Assembly (NCBI GenBank): GCA_946481035.1
Contig: CAMLNK010000313.1
Location: 1 to 5,739, forward strand
Direction: 5' to 3'
Source: an uncultured Dyadobacter sp.
GTDB lineage: Bacteria; Bacteroidota; Bacteroidia; Cytophagales; Spirosomataceae
DNA length: 5,739 nucleotides
Shown: in pieces, positions 1 through 4,295 of the stretch
How the letters are laid out: every line of letters starts with the position of its first letter
Position numbering within the stretch: the first letter of the stretch is position 1
Position numbers and translations under genes: made by a program
The notes under the pieces: model-generated
Seen by the model: the letters and a program-made list of their open reading frames with translations, nothing else
What the model was told of the DNA's origin: nothing
Database searches by the model: none

Positions 1-491
1 CAGTGGCCATGGGCGCCATGGCGGGTTTGCCTTCCTGGGCATCCGGTTGGAACAAGAGTGCGGTGGCGAAGAGCGGGTTGCTTTCGGCAGACCAATCCAA
101 AAACCTTACAATGATCGTCGAAACCATCATCCCCAAAACCGATACACCGGGCGCGGGAGAGCTGGGAGTAGGGGATTTTGTGCAGAAAATGGTGAAGGAT
201 TGCTACGATTCCAAAGCCCAGGCAAGCCTGGCAAGCGGCGTTTCGAATATTGACGAACAGAGCGTTCAGCGTTTCGGGAAGTCGTTCACGGACGCGAGCA
301 AGGAGCAGCGTCTGCAAATTCTCTCTGACATCGAAAAAGGTAGCGACGCGTCGCAGAAAGGCTTTTTCAGTATGGTCAAAAACCTTACGATCCAGGGCTA
401 CATGACGTCCGAATACGTGATGACCAACATTACCCATTACGAAATGATCCCCGCCCGCTACCATGGGTGTGTACCTGTTAAAAAGGGATAA
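1..491 (+). CDS. Gluconate 2-dehydrogenase subunit 3 family protein (small/Tat 'hitchhiker' subunit), 5' truncated
   Basis: This is the small subunit of a membrane or periplasmic FAD-dependent dehydrogenase. In the family it helps fold and export the catalytic GMC subunit, which here is the next gene. The gene enters from the left edge: 162 residues are readable from nt 3, and the GTG there is probably an internal Val codon. The first visible residues, VAMGAMAGLPSWASGW, look like the hydrophobic core and cleavage end of a twin-arginine signal whose RR motif lies outside the window. Family hallmarks, numbered from nt 3, are IIPKTDTPGA (42-51), an acidic helix with VKDCYD (64-69), GYMTSEY (132-138) and the C-terminal PARYHGCVPV (150-159). 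Two cysteines are present, C67 and C156. The stop is TAA at 489-491, just before a long inverted repeat. The family call is firm. The substrate is unknown, and the 'gluconate' name should not be read as function. Confidence 0.88.
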   Translation, partial: VAMGAMAGLPSWASGWNKSAVAKSGLLSADQSKNLTMIVETIIPKTDTPGAGELGVGDFVQKMVKDCYDSKAQASLASGVSNIDEQSVQRFGKSFTDASKEQRLQILSDIEKGSDASQKGFFSMVKNLTIQGYMTSEYVMTNITHYEMIPARYHGCVPVKKG

Positions 492-535
492 AAGGGAGAA
501 GAGGAGGAAGGGGACGAAGGAGGAAAGGGATTTAA

Positions 536-559
536 GTCATTGAGTCATTAGGTCATTGA
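536..559 (+). repeat. Three tandem 8-bp repeats (GTCATTGA / GTCATTAG / GTCATTGA) in the hairpin loop
   Basis: Three head-to-tail octamers occupy 536-543, 544-551 and 552-559. The first and third are identical and the middle one differs only in its last two bases. They lie wholly in the AT-richer loop of the surrounding inverted repeat. They could be a protein-binding array or slippage-generated sequence; the sequence alone does not decide. Confidence 0.7.
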
Positions 560-573
560 TTGTTCTGTTCTTT

Positions 574-604
574 TCCTCCCTTTCCTCCATCCTCCCTTTC
601 CTCC
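574..604 (+). repeat. Direct repeat of a 15-bp pyrimidine motif
   Basis: The 15-mer TCCTCCCTTTCCTCC occurs at 574-588 and again at 590-604, separated by a single A. It forms most of the right arm of the inverted repeat. The 16-bp period suggests growth by duplication or slippage. Confidence 0.75.
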
Positions 605-633
605 CCTTTCTCCCAATTTTTTCAAACCGAACT

Positions 634-2346
634 ATGGCAAATTTTAATATTGATAGTAAAAAGGACCGCACTTACGACGCCATTGTGATTGGCTCGGGGA
701 TCAGCGGTGGCTGGTCGGCGAAGGAGCTGACCGAAAAAGGATTGAAAACCCTCGTGCTCGAACGCGGGCGCGATGTGCAGCATATCAAGGATTATCCTAC
801 GACGAATATGATGCCGTGGGAGTTTGAACACCGCGAGCGGCTTACCAAAGAAATAGCAGACGCCAACCCTATTGCGGCGCGCTGCTACAACTTCAAGGAA
901 TCGTCGATGCACTTTTTTGCGAAGGATAACGAGCATCCCTACATCCAGGAGAAGCCTTTCGACTGGCTGAGGGGCTACCAGGTGGGGGGCAAGTCGCTGC
1001 TTTGGGCGCGGCAGACGCAGCGTTGGAGCAAATACGATTTCGAAGGCCCGGCGCGCGATAAATTCGCCGTGGAATGGCCGATCGGGTACGACGACCTGGC
1101 GCCGTGGTACAGCCACGTGGAGAAATTCGCGGGCATTACCGGCAACAAGGACGGCATCGACGCATTGCCCGATGGCGAGTTTCTGCCGCCGCACGATCTG
1201 AACTGTGTGGAAAAGTATTTCAAAGAGCAGGTTTCCAAACAATATAAAGACCGCCACATTATCATCGGTCGTGCGGCGCATATTACCGATCCGCAGCAGA
1301 TCCACCTCGACCAGGGGCGTGCCAAATGCCAGCACCGCGTGATGTGCGAGCGCGGGTGCCCGTTCGGAGGGTATTTCAGCAGCAATGCGTCTACCATTCC
1401 GTGGGCGATGAAAACGGGCAATATGACGCTCCGTCCGCATTCGGTGGTGCATTCGATCATTTACGACGACAAGAAGCAGAAAGCCTCGGGCGTGCGCGTG
1501 ATCGACGCGAATACGAAGCAAATGATCGAGTTCTATGCCGACATTATCTTCCTGAATGCGGCCGCGCTGAACTCGAACCTCGTATTACTGAACTCGGTAT
1601 CCAGCCGCTTCCCGAATGGGTTGGGCAACGATAACGGCCTGCTGGGCAAATACGTCGCATTCCACAACTACCGCGCAACGGTTTCCGGTGAATATGAAGG
1701 CTTCCTCGATTCGACCACCGACGGAAAGCGCCCGAACAGCGGCTATATCCCACGTTTCCGTAATGTTTACAAGCAGGAGACCGACTTCTTAAGAGGATAT
1801 GCGGCCGGCTTTGGAGCCAACCGCAACACTTATAACGACCGTAACGGCCTGGGCGAATCGCTGAAAGCCGGTTTGCACGAAACCAAATACGGCAATTGGA
1901 GCGTCGGCTCGCACATGATGGGCGAGACGATCCCGAAAGAGAGCAACTACGTAGCCCTCGACAAGACCAGCAAGGACCCTTTCGGTATGCCGACGATGCG
2001 TATCAATGTCGGCTACGACGACAATGACGAGAAGATGATCAAGGATTACATGGAGCAGGTGAGCGAGATGTTTACCAAAGCGGGTTTTACCAACGTGAGA
2101 ACGAACGACAACCACCGCAATCCGGGCAACGATATTCACGAAATGGGTGGTGTGCGCATGGGTAAGGACCCTAAGACGTCGCTGCTCAATAAATGGAACC
2201 AGCTGCACCATTGCAAGAACGTATTCGTGACCGACGGTGCCTGCATGACCTCGACTTCTACCCAGAATCCGTCGCTTACTTATATGGCCCTTTCGGCCCG
2301 CGCGGTAGACTATGCCGTGAAGCAGCGCCAAGCCAAGAATTTGTAA
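634..2346 (+). CDS. FAD-dependent GMC oxidoreductase, catalytic subunit of a two-subunit sugar/alcohol dehydrogenase
   Basis: This is a 570-residue flavoprotein of the GMC family, which oxidises a hydroxyl group of a sugar or other alcohol. The FAD-binding Rossmann motif GSGISGG is at 20-26 and the acidic end of the second strand (VLERGRD) at 41-47. GYQVGGKSLLWARQ (114-127) is the typical second flavin-contact region. Near the C terminus are IHEMGGVRMG (501-510) and STQNPSLTYMALSARAVD (542-559), which place catalytic H502 and N545 where GMC enzymes carry their His/Asn pair. C232, C238 and C242 form C-x5-C-x3-C, the spacing of the 3Fe-4S site in Burkholderia FAD glucose dehydrogenase. No signal peptide is seen, which fits export with the Tat-targeted small subunit encoded upstream. 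I chose ATG 634. A TTG at 556 would add 26 residues translated from the pyrimidine tract, outside the family pattern. The substrate is unknown; glucoside 3-dehydrogenase activity is one possibility. Confidence 0.92.
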   Translation: MANFNIDSKKDRTYDAIVIGSGISGGWSAKELTEKGLKTLVLERGRDVQHIKDYPTTNMMPWEFEHRERLTKEIADANPIAARCYNFKESSMHFFAKDNEHPYIQEKPFDWLRGYQVGGKSLLWARQTQRWSKYDFEGPARDKFAVEWPIGYDDLAPWYSHVEKFAGITGNKDGIDALPDGEFLPPHDLNCVEKYFKEQVSKQYKDRHIIIGRAAHITDPQQIHLDQGRAKCQHRVMCERGCPFGGYFSSNASTIPWAMKTGNMTLRPHSVVHSIIYDDKKQKASGVRVIDANTKQMIEFYADIIFLNAAALNSNLVLLNSVSSRFPNGLGNDNGLLGKYVAFHNYRATVSGEYEGFLDSTTDGKRPNSGYIPRFRNVYKQETDFLRGYAAGFGANRNTYNDRNGLGESLKAGLHETKYGNWSVGSHMMGETIPKESNYVALDKTSKDPFGMPTMRINVGYDDNDEKMIKDYMEQVSEMFTKAGFTNVRTNDNHRNPGNDIHEMGGVRMGKDPKTSLLNKWNQLHHCKNVFVTDGACMTSTSTQNPSLTYMALSARAVDYAVKQRQAKNL

Positions 2347-2372
2347 CCATTTATTGCTTTTTGAGGGAAATG

Positions 2373-2402
2373 GCCGCTATCCTACGGGGTAGCGGCTTTT
2401 TT
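2373..2402 (+). terminator. Intrinsic terminator after the GMC dehydrogenase gene
   Basis: A 10-bp stem (GCCGCTATCC at 2373-2382 with GGGTAGCGGC at 2387-2396) contains one T-G wobble, closes on the tetraloop TACG, and is followed directly by TTTTTT (2397-2402). It lies 26 bases after the stop codon. It ends the dehydrogenase transcript and separates it from the sigma factor operon. Confidence 0.92.
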
Positions 2403-2521
2403 CGTGCCTGTCCATTTGTGTTTGAGATATAATTAAAAAAAGTTTTAATTTTTTTAAATCAAGGGTAAGGGATTTTAAATGCAAGAAAGTCTTTTAATTA
2501 TTACATACGAACAGAAACTCA
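2403..2521 (+). promoter_or_regulatory. AT-rich leader likely to hold the promoter of the sigma/FecR/receptor operon
   Basis: This gap follows a strong terminator and precedes three co-directional genes, so the operon promoter should lie here. A candidate for the Bacteroidota type (TTTG, then about 20 nt, then TAnnTTTG) is TTTG at 2421-2424 with TAATTTTT at 2446-2453, a 21-nt spacer; the last base does not match. A perfect 8-bp inverted repeat, AATTAAAA (2431-2438) and TTTTAATT (2443-2450) around AAAG, overlaps this site and could be an operator, but in such AT-rich sequence it may be chance. No Shine-Dalgarno sequence precedes the ATG at 2522, as is usual in this phylum. The location is probable; the exact boxes are weak. 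Confidence 0.3.
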
Positions 2522-3187
2522 ATGCACGATCCTTTGCTCAACCCGGAAACGAAGCGCCCTGGGCCATTTGTGTCTCCCGCACACGAAGGCAAGGCCCCCG
2601 TAAGTGAAATTGATTCTGCTACATTCCTCAGATCGGCTTTCGAGCAGAGCCCGGGGAAGGGACTGGAACTGCTGTTTAAAAGATATTACAACCCACTTTG
2701 CAGCCATGCGGTGCGTTTTGTGTATTCCAAACAGATCGCGGAGGACCTGGTGAGCGAGGTGTTCTTTCAGTTTTACCGCACGAAAGCCTACGAGAACATC
2801 ACCACGTCGTACACCAGCTATCTGTTTCGTTCAGTGCGTAATGAATGCTATACGTATATGCGTAGAGAGTTCGGCAAGACGGACAGCCTGGAAATGAACG
2901 AAGAGCATTCGATTTCTACCTATCATCAGCAGCCCGATGCCGAAATCCATTACAACAACCTGTTCCTGAAAGTGAACGAGGTGATTGCCCGGCTGCCCAT
3001 GCAATGCCAGAAGGTGTTCCTGCTAAGCCGCTTTGAGAACAAAAAATACCATGAAATAGCGGACGAGCTGCATATCTCGCCCAAAACGGTTGAAGTACAC
3101 ATTTCCAAGGCATTGAAACATCTCCGTTCCGCCCTTCACGGAGAATGGATGATCTCGATCTGCCTTGCCATTTTGAATATCCTCTAA
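2522..3187 (+). CDS. ECF-type RNA polymerase sigma-70 factor (Bacteroidota FecI-like)
   Basis: This 221-residue protein is an extracytoplasmic-function sigma factor. It directs RNA polymerase to target promoters and is controlled by a membrane anti-sigma factor. Region 2 spans about 48-116 (LELLFKRYYNPLC, then AEDLVSEVFFQFY and SYLFRSVRNECYTYMRRE). Region 4 spans about 153-205 (EVIARLPMQCQKVFLLSRFE, then a helix-turn-helix of the form YHEIADELHISPKTVEVHIS). The tail after 206 (GEWMISICLAILNIL) is short and hydrophobic, as in many sigma factors of this subfamily. About 30 residues precede the first conserved segment, rich in Pro and charged residues. A GTG at 2570 would give a 205-residue protein and is an alternative start, but ATG 2522 is the simplest choice. 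The next gene is the cognate FecR-like regulator, 68 bases downstream. The family call is firm; the regulon is unknown beyond the likely downstream receptor genes. Confidence 0.93.
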   Translation: MHDPLLNPETKRPGPFVSPAHEGKAPVSEIDSATFLRSAFEQSPGKGLELLFKRYYNPLCSHAVRFVYSKQIAEDLVSEVFFQFYRTKAYENITTSYTSYLFRSVRNECYTYMRREFGKTDSLEMNEEHSISTYHQQPDAEIHYNNLFLKVNEVIARLPMQCQKVFLLSRFENKKYHEIADELHISPKTVEVHISKALKHLRSALHGEWMISICLAILNIL

Positions 3188-3189
3188 AA

Positions 3190-3241
3190 CCGGCCCGGAA
3201 AGCCCGCCGGAAGACCCGCTGCAACGGGTTCGTCAACGTTG
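3190..3241 (+). other. GC-rich sigma/fecR intergenic stretch with small hairpins and a palindrome
   Basis: The 68-nt gap between the sigma factor and FecR genes holds CCGGC/GCCGG (3190-3194 with 3206-3210), ACCCG/CGGGT (3214-3218 with 3225-3229, 6-nt loop) and the perfect palindrome CAACGTTG (3234-3241). No T run follows, so this is not a normal intrinsic terminator. It could tune expression of anti-sigma relative to sigma, or simply be GC-rich spacer. Confidence 0.3.
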
Positions 3242-3255
3242 TAAACCGAACAAAA

Positions 3256-4275
3256 ATGGAAAAAACTATATCGAAATATACACTTTTCGAGTACCTGAGC
3301 GGGCGCGCTAATCCGCTCGAAAGGCAGCTTGTGGAGGAGTGGATCGTGCAGAAGCAAAACGCGGAGACATTTCACCGGTGGCTGCTGGAATATGAAACCC
3401 AGTCGCCCCAGTTCGTTCCCGACCAGGATGCCGCACTGGCGAACCTGCTCCGGCGGATGGATTCGGCGATGGAGGAAGTTCAGGGAGAATGGAGGAAGGA
3501 AGAAGGGGAGGATGAAGGCCGGGCCATTTCCTGGATCGGGCGCAGGAGCAGCCGGTTCTGGCTGGTGGCCGCTTCCGTAACGGCACTGGTGAGTTGCGGC
3601 TGGTGGTTTCGCGAGCCGATACAATACAAATCGTACCAGACAGCCTACGGCCAGACTACCGACGTATACCTCGAAGACGGAAGCCGCGTGGCATTGAATT
3701 CGAATTCCAAACTGAAAGTGCCGAGGCTGGGCTTCTGGGGCGATGTACGTGAAGTGAAGCTGGAAGGTGAAGCGGAGTTTTCGGTAAGCCATACCATTGA
3801 TCACAAGCGGTTTGTGGTCAAAACTTCGAAGGAATTTCAGGTGGAAGTGCTTGGGACCACATTCTCGGTATTTGCCCGGCCGAGGGGCACGAAAGTGGCA
3901 TTGAAATCCGGCAGCGTGCGCATCGATTATTCACAGAACAACCAGCGCAGGGAAGTAATGATGGAACCGGGCGACCTCGCATTCCTCGATCACGAGGGCG
4001 CGGTGCAGCTCGAAAGAAAGCAGGATGTCAAAACGTTCGCTCCGTGGACCGAGCAGCGCTATGTGTTCAATGGAACGCCTGTCAAAGAAATAATAGCGAT
4101 GATCGAGGAGAATTTCGGCCAGAAAGTGACCCTCTCAGATTCCAACATCGCCCAGCGGTCGATTACCGGGAATTTCAAGACCAAAAACGCAGAAGAACTT
4201 TTAAAGACGATCTCGGAAGTGCTTGATCTCCGGGTCGAGCAGAATGGCGCAAGCATCCTTTTAACGAACAATTAA
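3256..4275 (+). CDS. FecR family transmembrane anti-sigma factor with C-terminal DUF4974 domain
   Basis: This 339-residue inner-membrane regulator holds the neighbouring sigma factor and relays a signal from the outer-membrane receptor. The cytoplasmic N-terminal part (about 1-70) has the usual YTLFEYLSGRANPLERQLVEEW-like helical start. Residues 72-90 are a highly charged linker. One membrane helix lies at about 101-118 (FWLVAASVTALVSCGWWF). The periplasmic FecR domain spans about 127-225, with DVYLEDGSRVALNSNSKL (136-153), VKLEGEAEFSV (167-177) and VEVLGTTFSVFA (196-207). The C-terminal domain (about 268-337) starts YVFNGTPVKEIIAMIEENFG and fits DUF4974, which resembles an STN fold. I chose ATG 3256, after an A-rich leader. 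The ATG at 3145 would add 37 residues overlapping the sigma gene and does not match the family start. The linker is encoded by an unusual purine-rich stretch. The receptor gene starts 20 bases after the stop. Confidence 0.93.
   Translation: MEKTISKYTLFEYLSGRANPLERQLVEEWIVQKQNAETFHRWLLEYETQSPQFVPDQDAALANLLRRMDSAMEEVQGEWRKEEGEDEGRAISWIGRRSSRFWLVAASVTALVSCGWWFREPIQYKSYQTAYGQTTDVYLEDGSRVALNSNSKLKVPRLGFWGDVREVKLEGEAEFSVSHTIDHKRFVVKTSKEFQVEVLGTTFSVFARPRGTKVALKSGSVRIDYSQNNQRREVMMEPGDLAFLDHEGAVQLERKQDVKTFAPWTEQRYVFNGTPVKEIIAMIEENFGQKVTLSDSNIAQRSITGNFKTKNAEELLKTISEVLDLRVEQNGASILLTNN
3471..3518 (+). repeat. Purine-rich low-complexity tract inside the FecR gene, related to the intergenic repeat
   Basis: From 3483 to 3518 the + strand is purine except for T at 3490 and 3513. 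It shares exact words with the 490-622 repeat: GGGAGAA (3483-3489 and 494-500), GGAGGAAGG (3491-3499 and 503-511), and GGGAGGATG (3506-3514), which is the reverse complement of 588-596. It encodes Glu/Lys/Arg/Gly-rich residues between the cytoplasmic domain and the membrane helix. It may be a simple-sequence expansion tolerated in a linker. Confidence 0.5.
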
Positions 4276-4295
4276 TTATTCCAAACCACTTGATT

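Larger units (their letters stand above)
490..622. repeat. Long imperfect polypurine/polypyrimidine inverted repeat between the two dehydrogenase genes, followed by T6
   Basis: The left arm (494-530) is almost all purine and the right arm (577-614) almost all pyrimidine. Bases 519-530 pair perfectly with 577-588. Bases 501-530 against 577-606 give 26 of 30 Watson-Crick pairs plus one G-T wobble. Bases 494-500 pair perfectly with 608-614 past a one-base bulge at 607. The loop is 46 nt (531-576). Outside the stem, A4 at 490-493 faces a T6 run at 617-622, so the whole has the layout of an oversized intrinsic terminator ending 11 bases before the next start codon. It begins at the stop codon of the small subunit gene. 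The purine arm also holds a mirror repeat (502-510 against 516-524). The structure is seen directly. Its role as attenuator, mRNA stabiliser or dispersed repeat is inference. Confidence 0.75.

Noticed and set aside
556..633. N-terminal extension of the GMC protein from TTG 556, which would read as a hydrophobic, signal-like segment (IVLFFSSLSSILPFLPFLP)
   Set aside because: The residues come only from the pyrimidine tract (Ser, Pro, Leu, Phe codons are forced by C/T runs). The start is a TTG within the tandem octamers, and family members begin close to the Rossmann motif. ATG 634 fits better.
622..1521. 299-aa open frame on the minus strand
   Set aside because: It lies antisense to the well-supported GMC gene, has an Arg/His/Val-rich composition typical of a shadow frame in GC-rich DNA, and shows no recognisable domain.
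1789..2331. 180-aa open frame on the minus strand
   Set aside because: Antisense to the conserved C-terminal half of the GMC gene; its His/Val/Arg-rich sequence mirrors the codons of the real gene.
2431..2450. AATTAAAA/TTTTAATT inverted repeat as a confident operator or second terminator
   Set aside because: The sequence is almost pure A/T, so such symmetry arises easily by chance; kept only as a possibility within the leader entry.
3145..3255. 37-residue upstream extension of FecR starting inside the sigma factor gene
   Set aside because: It overlaps the end of the sigma gene and is Arg/Lys-rich, and the conserved FecR N terminus begins right after ATG 3256.
3184..3804. 206-aa open frame on the minus strand
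   Set aside because: Antisense to the FecR gene with no domain pattern; a shadow frame.
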